Shown here one piece after another: positions 44,930 to 53,300 of a DNA stretch of 64,000 bases. Position 1 is the stretch's first letter. Each line of letters starts with the position of its first letter. The notes beneath the pieces were generated by a model that saw nothing but the letters and a program-made list of their open reading frames with translations, did no database searches and was not told the DNA's origin. The position numbers were made by a program, and so were the translations under genes. The stretch comes from Ruminococcus sp. HUN007 (GTDB taxonomy: Bacteria; Bacillota; Clostridia; Oscillospirales; Ruminococcaceae). Where the stretch lies: assembly GCF_000712055.1 (NCBI RefSeq), contig NZ_JOOA01000002.1, positions 1,612,001 to 1,676,000 of the forward strand, in the 5' to 3' direction.

Positions 44930-45751
44930 TTATTTCTTTTCGCTGTCGTTTCCGAATGTATTCTTAAGCTCGTTTACGATCTCGTCCTTCATGGATTTGA
45001 TGTCATTGTAAATGTCTTTTCTTACACTCTTGTTAACTTCACGCTGAACATCACGCTTTACCTGTCTGGCAAATTCGTTGAAAGCTGCAAAAGGATCGTT
45101 TGCACTGTTTTCATTTGCCTTGTTCTCAGTCTTTGTGCTGTCAAACTGGCTGAAGAAATCCTTAAAGCCGTCTGAAATATTCTTGAACGGATTCTGCTCA
45201 TCAGATGTTTCAGATTCATCTGCTGTATCCTGTGCCTGCGAAGTGTTTCCGTAAACGTTCTTATCATCCTTCAGTGAAGCGTAGTTTGCTGCCTCACGTC
45301 CCGGAATTATGCTGCACTGTGCATTCTTTGCAAAGAAGCGAAGCTGTGTATATTCGTTGTCCTCTGTAACGAACGGTATCTCGAAAAGCTGCCATCCGTC
45401 AACAATCTTGGAAGGTCTTATATTTCCGTTGCTTAAAACGTACACTCTCTTGTTTTCAAAGTCGCCGTTGTACACGATCTGGAGCTGGCACACAGCCTCG
45501 TTTTTAGGGCTGCGTTCGATCTTCACCCAGAAGTAAAAAGTATACTTCGTGTTCTTGTCAAGAATGAGCTGCTTTGTACCGATCTCGGTAACGTTCTGGC
45601 TTCTGTCACCGATGCAGTACGCCTCAGAAAGTCCGCCTTCAAAGTCCGTTACAAACGTTCTTTCGCCCTTTGAGGAGGATGCATCAGAGCAGATGCTCCA
45701 TTCTCTTGCGTTAAAATAGATCTTGTTTTCTGTGTATTTTGTGTCTTCCAT
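44930..45751 (-). CDS. Unknown protein, beta-sandwich N-terminus and helical C-terminus
   Basis: 273 residues. The first 150 have a jelly-roll-like pattern reminiscent of CBM-type modules (LDKNTKYTFYFWVKI, WQLFEIPFVTEDNEYTQLRFF), followed by a disordered Asn/Gln/Asp-rich linker and an amphipathic helix (about 215-270). There is no signal peptide, which argues against a secreted carbohydrate-binding role. ATG 45751 has AGGAAAGGAAC upstream. I do not recognise the family. Its own promoter carries a perfect palindrome. Confidence 0.65.
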   Translation of the reverse strand: MEDTKYTENKIYFNAREWSICSDASSSKGERTFVTDFEGGLSEAYCIGDRSQNVTEIGTKQLILDKNTKYTFYFWVKIERSPKNEAVCQLQIVYNGDFENKRVYVLSNGNIRPSKIVDGWQLFEIPFVTEDNEYTQLRFFAKNAQCSIIPGREAANYASLKDDKNVYGNTSQAQDTADESETSDEQNPFKNISDGFKDFFSQFDSTKTENKANENSANDPFAAFNEFARQVKRDVQREVNKSVRKDIYNDIKSMKDEIVNELKNTFGNDSEKK

Positions 45752-45797
45752 TTTTCTGTTCCTTTCCTGCCGTTACCAGCTGTTGTTTTTCATTTAC

Positions 45798-45856
45798 AGT
45801 GAACGGACAAATTTCTCCGTTCACTATATATTATACACGATAAAGATTAAAATTCA
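45798..45856 (-). promoter_or_regulatory. Promoter with a 10-bp palindrome at the start site
   Basis: Minus-strand TATAAT (45830-45835 region) with TTGAAT 16 bp upstream, followed at once by the inverted repeat AGTGAACGGA / TCCGTTCACT (45798-45807, 45816-45825). It may be an operator or a 5' RNA hairpin. Confidence 0.5.
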
Positions 45857-45991
45857 ATTAAAATCCGTATAAAAATCTTCAGAAAAGTATTTCAGACAGG
45901 AAGGGTGTACAGTACAAGACAACGTATTACTGTCTTCGCAGTTCCGGTCAAACCGTGACTGCGTCTTATTCAGTATTTTCTCAGATCACGG

Positions 45992-46819
45992 TCACTTGCT
46001 GTTCGTGTCCTTTTTCGCAATTTTCTGTTTAAGTGTTGCAAGATCGACGATATCCGTTTTTCCGTCATAGTTCATATCCGCCATATCAAGCTGATACCGA
46101 TCAAGTTCCCTGTCACCCACAAGATAAAGCGAAAGTTCAGTAAGATCTGTTACATCCACTTTGCCGTTTCCGTCAAGGTCACCGTCAGGTCTCATTGCAA
46201 CGCCTGCGGTCGGGATCAGATTTTCCTGCACGGTCGTCACTGCCGGAGTTGTGATATCAGGCGGCATCGCTACTCCTGCTTCAGGGAGCAGCTCTTCCGG
46301 TACCGTTGTCACTGCCGGTGTGGTAAATTCAGGCGGCATTGCTTCTCCGGCTTCAGGAATGAGTTCTTCTTCGGTGTCGCTGAAATCAGGAACCGGGAAT
46401 CCTCCTGCCACCGGATATGTCTCCTCTGTCTCAGTATAGTCAGGCGGCATCATGTCACCGGCCGTTCTGAACATTTCTTCGCTTGTTGTAACCGGCACCG
46501 GATCATCTGTGATCTCAGGAGTTTCAGTATCATCCGGCATCATAAAGCCCGGACTTGCAGGCATTTTTGTAACCGCCTCCGTTTCCTCAGGGTGCATTAC
46601 AGCCACACCTGCGGTTCTCTGCAGTACCTCCGGTTCAGTTTTCGTAACATCCGGCATAGTCACCTGTCCGGACAACTGTATCGGCTGGTTCTCACATATA
46701 GTATCTCCGCCGCAGTTTCCGGGATCTGCCTGCGTAACTGCATTTACTGATGCACACGCCATCGTTCCCGCTGTTACTGAGGCTATGAGCATCGATATTT
46801 CTTTAGTAAACTTTCTCAT
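45992..46819 (-). CDS. Secreted dockerin protein with proline/acidic repeats
   Basis: 275 residues: signal peptide (about 1-28), a segment with two Cys (GNCGGDTIC), a low-complexity middle with five or six copies of an (A/T)AG-x-AMPPD-x-T(D/T)-type unit followed by VTT / EEL stretches (about 65-205), and a C-terminal dockerin (GDLDGNGKVDVTD; DMNYDGKTDIVD). No catalytic domain is present. It starts 34 bp after a radical SAM/SPASM gene on the same strand. The repeated motif could be a modification target, an inference from the neighbour only. Confidence 0.8.
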   Translation of the reverse strand: MRKFTKEISMLIASVTAGTMACASVNAVTQADPGNCGGDTICENQPIQLSGQVTMPDVTKTEPEVLQRTAGVAVMHPEETEAVTKMPASPGFMMPDDTETPEITDDPVPVTTSEEMFRTAGDMMPPDYTETEETYPVAGGFPVPDFSDTEEELIPEAGEAMPPEFTTPAVTTVPEELLPEAGVAMPPDITTPAVTTVQENLIPTAGVAMRPDGDLDGNGKVDVTDLTELSLYLVGDRELDRYQLDMADMNYDGKTDIVDLATLKQKIAKKDTNSK

Positions 46820-46853
46820 TTGATTGCCCTCCCTTTAAAATCATGTTTTCTTT

Positions 46854-47888
46854 TTAAGTTACAGATTTGCCGGACTGCTTTACCGGCTTTTCTTCAGTTT
46901 TCTTCTTTCGCCGCTGCGATTCCGCTATCTGCTCGAGCGCAGTAAGAATGTGCACCTGTTCCTCCATGCACGCCGCCTCAGAAATATCGGTCAGCGTTCC
47001 GGTAGTGCCCATCTTCCTGCATGCGCATGAATTGCGGCAGTATTCACGTATCTCGCAGCCTTCACATCTCGCCGACATCACCGAATAATCCGGATGCGCC
47101 TTTTCAGCTTCCTTTGTCAGTATGCCGGTGTTCACGTCACCGCAGCGGAATCCGCTCAGGTTCTGGAACTGTATGCACGGATAAAAGTTCCCATCCCAGT
47201 TGATGTAGACCTTCTTTTTACATATTTCACACTTCGGTCTGATGTTCTCCTTGATAAACTTGCGTTTGGCGGTGAGTTCGTGCATTGATACACCACGCAG
47301 ATGTGCGAGTTTATCCCACTGTTCACGCATGAGATCACCGAAACTGTCAGGATCGGCCGGTGAAGCAAACCCGTCAAGCGCTGCAGACACGTTCTTTACG
47401 CCAAGCCCCTGCAGATGCAGAACGTTGTCATAAAGATCCGGCAGCGTCTGTTCGGTGTAGACGAGCTGAATGAGCGTGTCCTCCTGATACTTAAGCAGCA
47501 TCTTCACTTTCTCATCAAGCAGATCAGGATCGGCACCGCGGTCAGCACAGGTTTTTCCGTCATGGGACATATTTATACGGACATTTTTCCCGCTCTCTTC
47601 AAAGCACCATTTAACGAAATCTTCATCGAGAAGAGTGCCGTTCGTCGTGATGACGTATTCCCTGCCGTCATCTATTCTTTCAATGAACTGTTTCACCCTG
47701 TCACTGTAAAGAAGAGGTTCGCCGCCGAAAAGATAGACCGTTCCGGCATCGTGACGCCTGTTGATAAAATCAATGATCTTTTCAGCAGTTTCATCACTTA
47801 TACAGCCGAACTCCGTGTTCAGGTGCCTTTCATAGCAGTAACTGCAGTGCAGATTGCACCGGTTCGTTATGCTGATAGTGTATTCCAG
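46854..47888 (-). CDS. Radical SAM/SPASM enzyme with non-ATG start
   Basis: About 344 residues. The [4Fe-4S]/SAM motif CNLHCSYCY (codons near 47844-47870), GGEP (about 47730) and a C-terminal SPASM domain with many cysteines (CEICKK ... YPCIQF ... CEGCEIREYCRNSCACRK) are all in one frame. The frame lacks ATG, GTG or TTG before the Cys motif; a ribosome site AAGGGGGCGG precedes a CTG at 47888, which I take as the most likely start. An ATG-, GTG- or TTG-only search would start at GTG 47696 and lose the SAM motif. SPASM enzymes typically modify peptides or proteins; the dockerin protein just downstream is a candidate target. Confidence 0.75.
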   Translation of the reverse strand: MEYTISITNRCNLHCSYCYERHLNTEFGCISDETAEKIIDFINRRHDAGTVYLFGGEPLLYSDRVKQFIERIDDGREYVITTNGTLLDEDFVKWCFEESGKNVRINMSHDGKTCADRGADPDLLDEKVKMLLKYQEDTLIQLVYTEQTLPDLYDNVLHLQGLGVKNVSAALDGFASPADPDSFGDLMREQWDKLAHLRGVSMHELTAKRKFIKENIRPKCEICKKKVYINWDGNFYPCIQFQNLSGFRCGDVNTGILTKEAEKAHPDYSVMSARCEGCEIREYCRNSCACRKMGTTGTLTDISEAACMEEQVHILTALEQIAESQRRKKKTEEKPVKQSGKSVT

Positions 47889-48296
47889 ACTTACCGCCCC
47901 CTTTTGTTTACATTTTTCTCATATCCACTTTCATTATACAATGCAGCTTCTGAAAAAGCAATACATATATAAAGGTATAAACGAACGGATATGATATTTA
48001 TCTCTCTATCTTAAAACTGTACGCGAGCCGTACCGTGCCGGCATTTCACGTTATATGAAAACAGAATACCTCGTTTATGCCTTCTGCCTATAGAGACAAC
48101 GTTCAGAAATTTTAATTACACTTTTTTCAGAAAAAATATTGCCGCCTAATGATTTTATGCATATTCCACTATAACAGCATATAAAAATCTACTTGTAAAA
48201 ACAGGATTTTTATGTTATTATTAATAAGAATGAAATCAAAAAGAAAAATCATTCCCGTAACGGCAGGGGATGATCATGAAAGGACTTTGACATAAT
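47889..48296. other. Intergenic region with ychF promoter and leader hairpin
   Basis: Plus-strand promoter TTGTAA (48193-48198), 17-bp spacer, TATTAT (48216-48221). A 9-bp hairpin, ATCATTCCC with GGGGATGAT (48248-48275), lies just before the ychF ribosome site. The first 280 bp contain nothing I recognise. Confidence 0.55.
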
Positions 48297-49391
48297 ATGA
48301 AATTAGGCATGGTCGGACTTCCTAACGTAGGAAAAAGTACACTGTTCAATGCACTTACAAATGCCGGTGCAGAATCTGCAAACTATCCGTTCTGCACTAT
48401 CGATAAAAATATAGGCATCGTTTCCGTTCCTGACGAGCGTCTCGATGCTCTCGCAAAAATGTACAATCCTGACAAGTTCACACCGGCAACTCTCGAATTC
48501 GTTGACATCGCCGGTCTCGTAAAGGGCGCTTCAAAGGGTGAAGGTCTCGGAAACAAGTTCCTCGCAGACATCCGTGAAGTTGATGCTATCGTACACGTTG
48601 TAAGATGCTTTGAAAGCATGGACATCATCCACGTTGACGGCTCAATAGATCCGGCCCGTGACATAGAGACCATCAACCTTGAACTTATCTTCTCTGACGT
48701 CGAAATGGTAGACAGAAGAATTGACAAGGCAAAGAAAATGGTAAAGGCAGACAAGAAGTACCAGGCAGAAGTTGATTTCTTCGAAGGTCTCAAAAAGCAT
48801 CTCGAAGACGGCAAGCCGGCACGTTCCTACGAAGCAACTGAAGACGAGGAAGAAATGCTTAAGACATGCCCTCTCCTCTCACTCAAGCCGGTCATCTACG
48901 CTGCAAACTTAAGTGAAGATGACTTCAGAAACAACATCGACACAAACGAACACTACAAAGCAGTATGCAGAATAGCTGAAGAAGAAAAAGCAGCTATTTT
49001 CCCGATCTGCGCTCAGATAGAAGCAGAGATTTCAGATATGGACGACGAAGACAAGGCAATGTTCCTCAGTGACCTCGGCCTTGAAACATCCGGTCTCAAC
49101 CGTATAATCAAGGAAGGCTACTCACTTCTCGGCCTCATCTCATTCCTGACAGCAGGCCAGCCGGAAGTTCGTGCATGGACTATCAAAAAGGGTACAAAGG
49201 CTCCTCAGGCAGCCGGCAAGATCCACACAGACTTCGAAAAAGGCTTTATCCGTGCTGAAGTCGTTGCATTCGACGACCTCATGGCATGCGGCTCAATGGC
49301 AGCAGCCAAGGAAAAGGGCCTCGTAAGACTTGAAGGCAAGGAATACGTTATGAACGACGGCGACATCGTTCTCTTCCGCTTCAACGTTTAA
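48297..49391 (+). CDS. ychF: Obg-family ATPase/GTPase YchF
   Basis: Ribosome-associated P-loop NTPase of the Obg class (Ola1/YchF), implicated in translation and stress. 364 residues; the P-loop GLPNVGKS (7-14), switch DIAGLVKGASKGEGLGNKFL (about 69-88) and the C-terminal TGS domain (from about 275; FLTAGQPEVRAWTIKKG) are all present. The ATG has AAAGGA with a rather long spacing (12 nt). A terminator (49429-49456) follows. Confidence 0.97.
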   Translation: MKLGMVGLPNVGKSTLFNALTNAGAESANYPFCTIDKNIGIVSVPDERLDALAKMYNPDKFTPATLEFVDIAGLVKGASKGEGLGNKFLADIREVDAIVHVVRCFESMDIIHVDGSIDPARDIETINLELIFSDVEMVDRRIDKAKKMVKADKKYQAEVDFFEGLKKHLEDGKPARSYEATEDEEEMLKTCPLLSLKPVIYAANLSEDDFRNNIDTNEHYKAVCRIAEEEKAAIFPICAQIEAEISDMDDEDKAMFLSDLGLETSGLNRIIKEGYSLLGLISFLTAGQPEVRAWTIKKGTKAPQAAGKIHTDFEKGFIRAEVVAFDDLMACGSMAAAKEKGLVRLEGKEYVMNDGDIVLFRFNV

Positions 49392-49428
49392 TAAGACAAT
49401 TTAATTCCCCATTCAATATAAAGAAAAT

Positions 49429-49456
49429 GCAGGTCTCTCCCCCGTAGGAGACCTGC
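49429..49456 (+). terminator. Terminator after ychF
   Basis: 9-bp stem GCAGGTCTC with its complement, followed by GTTTTTTG. Confidence 0.85.
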
Positions 49457-49491
49457 GTTTTTTGTTTATCCGCCTTAACATAAACCGGAAA

Positions 49492-49521
49492 AGCCCCGTC
49501 GGTAAACTCACCGACAGGGCT
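49492..49521 (-). terminator. Terminator of the small membrane-protein operon
   Basis: Stem AGCCCCGTCGGT with its near complement; T-rich on the minus strand after the stem. Confidence 0.65.
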
Positions 49522-49544
49522 CTGCCTCCACAATATTATCATTA

Positions 49545-49796
49545 TTATTTATGTTCAGCGATCATATATATTATAGCAAAGCAATAAGGGACGAGTAATG
49601 TTAAAATAACAATAATGACGGATGATATGATCCATGTTTTTCTTTGAACGTAAGTCAATTTATTTTTTCTGCATAAGAACCTGAAGATAAATATTACGCC
49701 ATATATCATAAGACTTATAATGCCGTACCTCAGCAGGATATAAATGTTGAGTAAAATCATATAAGCATCATGTTCACTCAGAAGTTTAATGTCCAT
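49545..49796 (-). CDS. Small membrane protein, two helices
   Basis: 83 residues with two membrane segments (about 22-44 and 57-78) separated by a basic loop (CRKNKLTYVQRKTW). ATG 49796 is preferred to the in-frame GTG at 49805, which lies inside the ribosome site AGGTGA. It is 14 bp after a 46-codon gene on the same strand. Function unknown. Confidence 0.6.
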   Translation of the reverse strand: MDIKLLSEHDAYMILLNIYILLRYGIISLMIYGVIFIFRFLCRKNKLTYVQRKTWIISSVIIVILTLLVPYCFAIIYMIAEHK

Positions 49797-49810
49797 TGCC
49801 GTCACCTTCT

Positions 49811-49951
49811 TTATTTACAGTTGCTTTTTTTTGCAGCTATCTTTTTCACTGTAAGGTGAATCAGATAATACGGAATCAAATAAGCTGCCAAAAAAGGAAT
49901 TTCTCTATACGGCTGACTTTCAGCAATATATTCCATTATCCTTTCTATCAT
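49811..49951 (-). CDS. 46-residue membrane-associated peptide
   Basis: A short frame starting ATG 49951, with AGGAGG 9 nt upstream. The peptide has one hydrophobic segment (IPFLAAYLIPYYLIHL) and a basic end. It heads a two-gene unit with the 83-residue membrane protein and has a promoter (50031-50059). The pattern of acidic start, one membrane segment and Lys-rich tail could suit a toxin-like or regulatory peptide; this is not shown. Confidence 0.5.
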   Translation of the reverse strand: MIERIMEYIAESQPYREIPFLAAYLIPYYLIHLTVKKIAAKKSNCK

Positions 49952-50030
49952 TTCCCCTACCCTCCTGATTAGCACACTTTATCAAATATACTTGTACCAA
50001 TAATTAATAAATCAACGTAATTATACAAAG

Positions 50031-50059
50031 ATTATATCATAGCAAAAGGGAAATGTCAA
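50031..50059 (-). promoter_or_regulatory. Promoter of the small membrane-protein operon
   Basis: Minus strand -35 TTGACA (50054-50059), 17-bp spacer, -10 TATAAT (50031-50036). Confidence 0.75.
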
Positions 50060-50172
50060 TTATAATTCCCAAAAAGTACAGCGATTGTCGAAAAAAATTA
50101 AACAGTTTCTCTAAGCGTTTAATGTTTCATATTGTATATGAAGTAAAAGGAATATTCATTTCTGTTAGCTGT

Positions 50173-51297
50173 TTAAAGCAGTTCTCTGATCACAGTTTCC
50201 TTTATAAAGCTTATCATATCCATCGCCCTTATGCGGCTTATTCCGGCTTTAACTGCAACATTCAGCAGTTCTTTCTCTCCGGGATTTTTACCGTTGCCAT
50301 CCACTGATGTTGTATGCTCACCAAACCACGTATCACTGTACGTCAGGTCATATGCAGGGCTGAGGCGCCATGTGTTTTCGTCTTCATTGTAAAGAAAAGT
50401 AAAATTCTTCGCATGATCATCCCTGTTATGTGCAAACACATTAAAACACGCTCTGCGGAACATGTTTTCGATATCTTCCCTATTCTCGTCTGTTATTATT
50501 CTCGTAAGTTTCATAAGAGAATTGTAATCAAGACACGGACTGTTAAAGTCTGCTTCCAGCAATGCAGCTGCCGTTGCCATATGTATCTTTCGTCCGTTTT
50601 CGCGGTCAAAGCGGACTGTACCGAAATAGCCTTCACATTTTTCAGACGGGAACAGTCGGGTTTCCGTCATTTTAATCCCGCATTTCTTCGCGCATTCAGA
50701 ATATTTATACTCTTTGATTCCGATATCAGGTGAGTCAGAATGAGCCGGAAATTTGATTATCCAGTCCTTGTTTTCAAGCTTCGTCATGATCTTAGGTCTC
50801 GCACCGCCGCTGCTTCCGCCAAGTCTGTACAGACCATCGAGCTCTTCTGAATATTCTGTTTTCAGTATCTTGCGGCACTCCTCAGAAAGATAATCAAAAT
50901 CCTTCAGTTCTTCGCCGCCGGAAAGATCATAATCCGGCTCATATTCAAGTGCCCCCATACCCGATCTTCCTACAAGTGCAAGTCTGTCGATAACCGTAGC
51001 CTTTCCGTCCGGATCATGCTTTTTCAGAATTCTGTCAACGAGCAGACGTCCCCATGCATCCGGAAGACTGTCTGCAAAAATACCGAACAGACCTTCAAAA
51101 TGTTTCTTTTTCGGGATGAAGACCTTTTTCTCCAGAGGAAGCGAAAAAGGGCTTATGGAAAATCCGGACTCTATCCATTCATCGTCATATGAAAATGCCG
51201 TTTTTCCATTGTTTGAAAGAGCGACAGTACCGACATACCGTCCCGCATATTTCACCCTGACCGCCTTAAGTCCGAATTTTATATCATTTCCACTCAT
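50173..51297 (-). CDS. hipA: HipA-family serine/threonine kinase toxin
   Basis: 374 residues. HipA domains are in order: N-terminal subdomain with GTVALSNNGKTAFSYDDEW, then the kinase core with GGSSGGARPKIM (nucleotide loop), HNRDDHAKNF (catalytic Asp) and SPAYDLTYSD (metal site). HipA kinases phosphorylate aminoacyl-tRNA synthetases and slow growth. The ATG at 51297 overlaps the antitoxin gene by 14 bp and has GAGGTAC upstream. The motifs are intact, so the kinase may be active. Confidence 0.88.
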   Translation of the reverse strand: MSGNDIKFGLKAVRVKYAGRYVGTVALSNNGKTAFSYDDEWIESGFSISPFSLPLEKKVFIPKKKHFEGLFGIFADSLPDAWGRLLVDRILKKHDPDGKATVIDRLALVGRSGMGALEYEPDYDLSGGEELKDFDYLSEECRKILKTEYSEELDGLYRLGGSSGGARPKIMTKLENKDWIIKFPAHSDSPDIGIKEYKYSECAKKCGIKMTETRLFPSEKCEGYFGTVRFDRENGRKIHMATAAALLEADFNSPCLDYNSLMKLTRIITDENREDIENMFRRACFNVFAHNRDDHAKNFTFLYNEDENTWRLSPAYDLTYSDTWFGEHTTSVDGNGKNPGEKELLNVAVKAGISRIRAMDMISFIKETVIRELL

Positions 51298-51565
51298 TGA
51301 GTACCTCCTCGATAGACTTGTACGGAACGTCCTCAAACAGCGCTTTTATCCCATCAACAGCATCCAGGGCGACAGCTATCTTCGTCAGTGAAAGAAAACT
51401 GATATTTCCGGTCTGCTCAAACCTTTTTAACGAGCCGAGGCTCACACCGGAACGTTTGCTAAGCTCCTGCTGCGACATCTTAAGCCTGCGCCTTATTTTC
51501 CTCGCCCTCTCAGCAACCGCAAGATCAATTTCATCCGCCGTTTCCCAGACATATTTTTTCTGCAT
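51284..51565 (-). CDS. hipB: HipB-like antitoxin, HTH Xre family
   Basis: 93 residues with a helix-turn-helix (about 25-80: KMSQQELSKRSGVSLGSLKRFEQTGNIS). It should bind HipA and repress the operon. ATG 51565 has GGAAGGTGG upstream; the longer frame start at 51583 has no site. The paired palindromic operators upstream support autoregulation. Confidence 0.88.
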   Translation of the reverse strand: MQKKYVWETADEIDLAVAERARKIRRRLKMSQQELSKRSGVSLGSLKRFEQTGNISFLSLTKIAVALDAVDGIKALFEDVPYKSIEEVLNEWK

Positions 51566-51598
51566 ACAACCACCTTCCCGCATTTTTACTCTAATATA

Positions 51599-51660
51599 AT
51601 TATAGCTAATATATTAGCCAAAATCAAGTGTTTTTGAAGGTTTTGGATAATATATTAGCC
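51599..51660 (-). promoter_or_regulatory. hipBA promoter with two operator palindromes
   Basis: Minus strand -35 TTGATT (51622-51627), 17-bp spacer, -10 TATAAT (51599-51604). The spacer contains a perfect palindrome GCTAATATATTAGC (51605-51618), and a second, one-mismatch copy lies at 51645-51660, 41 bp upstream. Binding there would block RNA polymerase. Confidence 0.75.
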
Positions 51661-51895
51661 GGATAGTATTATAGCAATCGGCGCATCGCAGAGGCGGCGA
51701 TTACCATTTGGCGGCGATGCTGGAGCATCTGTAAATACAGCAATATTTGTATAGACAAACAGAAAAAATTTGTATATATTTAAAGCAAACAACAATACTT
51801 ACGGCCGTTACAGCACACGGAACTGCGGGCTTGAACGTCCTGAATTCCGGCATTTTCAAAAAACATTCATGAACAAACTACAGGGAGGAGTTACA

Positions 51896-53158
51896 ATGAA
51901 CAGAAAATACACTACACAGATATCCGCTCTTTTAATGAGCGCTGCCGTAACTGCGGCTTCCTGCCCGCCGGCAGCACTGGTAAGGGCAGTAGATCTGAAC
52001 GAAACCGGAACGGCAGGCGGATACACTTATAATTTATGGAACCAGAACGAAACCGGAGATGTGGAGTTCACACCTGACGCTGACGGAAAACTGGATCTGA
52101 AATATTCCGGCATAGAAGACATTATGCTTACCAAAGGCACCAGATTCGGATCAGAATACAAATGGAGCAGTTACGGAAAGATAACAGCAAACTATGACAT
52201 TGATTATTCTATAACTGAAGTCAAACCTGAAACAGAATTCACGGCCAGCACTGCACTTTTCGGCATATACGGCTGGACAGAAAATTCCAGAGTCAAAACA
52301 AAGACAGATTATGCTCCGGAAAACACCAGAGCTGAGTATTATGTTGTGGAAGGCTGGTATAAATGGAGACCGCCGGGATCAGGTACACTGCTTGAAACTG
52401 TGGAAATAGACGGAAAACTATATGATATCTATGCTACACGCACAATTACAATGGGCGGTATAATGGGCACTGATAACGGCTGGCAGCAGTTCTGGAGCAT
52501 AAGAAGAGACAGCGAAATTACGGACACTTCAGCCAATATCAGCGGTACAGTCACACTTTCCGAGCACTTCAAAGTATGGGAAAAGTACGGATTCGATCCT
52601 GACTCTGATCTCTACGACACCACAGTCAGCGCTGAAGTATACAGATGCGGCGGACAGATCACCATGAATAAAGGCTGCGAAGTTCTGACTGAATATACGA
52701 ATGAACAGTTAGCGAAAACCGGACCGGCTGAAACGGTTGTCACCGATCCGAAACCGGAAATAACAGCGTCTGAAGATACGGTCACACCGGAGATCACAGA
52801 TGTCCCTGAAACCGAACCTGCGGTAACTGATCTGGCCGCTCCGGAAGAAAATCCTGCAGTCACAGATCCGACTGTTCCGGAGGAAAAACCTGCAGTTACA
52901 GATCCAGTGGCATCTGAAGAACCGGAAATCACCGATCCGGACAAACCGGATCCTCCATCAGCTGAACCTGAGATCATACCTGGTGACGCTGACGGAAACG
53001 GTTCAATTAACTGTGCCGATCTTATCGCTATGAAAAAGGAACTTCTTTATTCGGACAGCAAACATGACATCACTCCGTTCGATCTGAACAAAGACCGGAA
53101 AATCAACATTGTCGATTTCATACTGTTGAAAAACGCTATCATGTCAGACGGCAGATAA
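51896..53158 (+). CDS. GH11 endo-1,4-beta-xylanase with C-terminal dockerin
   Basis: 420 residues: signal peptide (about 1-31), a GH11 catalytic domain (about 40-262), a linker of TDP/EEKPAVTDP repeats (about 275-360) and a dockerin (GDADGNGSINCAD; DLNKDRKINIVD). GH11 hallmarks: YNLWNQ, the nucleophile Glu 147 in AEYYVVEGW with RPPG, and the acid/base Glu 247 in SAEVYRCGG. It should cleave xylan as a cellulosome subunit. ATG 51896 has GGGAGGAG 7 nt upstream; the frame extends left without a site. Monocistronic. Confidence 0.9.
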   Translation: MNRKYTTQISALLMSAAVTAASCPPAALVRAVDLNETGTAGGYTYNLWNQNETGDVEFTPDADGKLDLKYSGIEDIMLTKGTRFGSEYKWSSYGKITANYDIDYSITEVKPETEFTASTALFGIYGWTENSRVKTKTDYAPENTRAEYYVVEGWYKWRPPGSGTLLETVEIDGKLYDIYATRTITMGGIMGTDNGWQQFWSIRRDSEITDTSANISGTVTLSEHFKVWEKYGFDPDSDLYDTTVSAEVYRCGGQITMNKGCEVLTEYTNEQLAKTGPAETVVTDPKPEITASEDTVTPEITDVPETEPAVTDLAAPEENPAVTDPTVPEEKPAVTDPVASEEPEITDPDKPDPPSAEPEIIPGDADGNGSINCADLIAMKKELLYSDSKHDITPFDLNKDRKINIVDFILLKNAIMSDGR

Positions 53159-53175
53159 AACTTAAATATAAAACT

Positions 53176-53217
53176 CATCCCCCTTATACGCATTATTACT
53201 AAGCGTGTAAGGGGGAT
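53176..53217 (+). terminator. Hairpin after the xylanase gene
   Basis: A 16-bp stem CATCCCCCTTATACGC with its near complement and a 10-nt loop; little T-tract. Confidence 0.65.
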
Positions 53218-53300
53218 GTTAGCATTATTCACGCAAACACTTGATTTGGAAGCGTATAAATGCTACAATTACAAATGAACAACTTGAAAAGAGGTGCGCC

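Noticed and set aside
47415..47972. A 185-residue plus-strand frame.
   Set aside because: It is antisense to the radical SAM gene, whose cysteine motifs are clearly in the other strand; no ribosome site.
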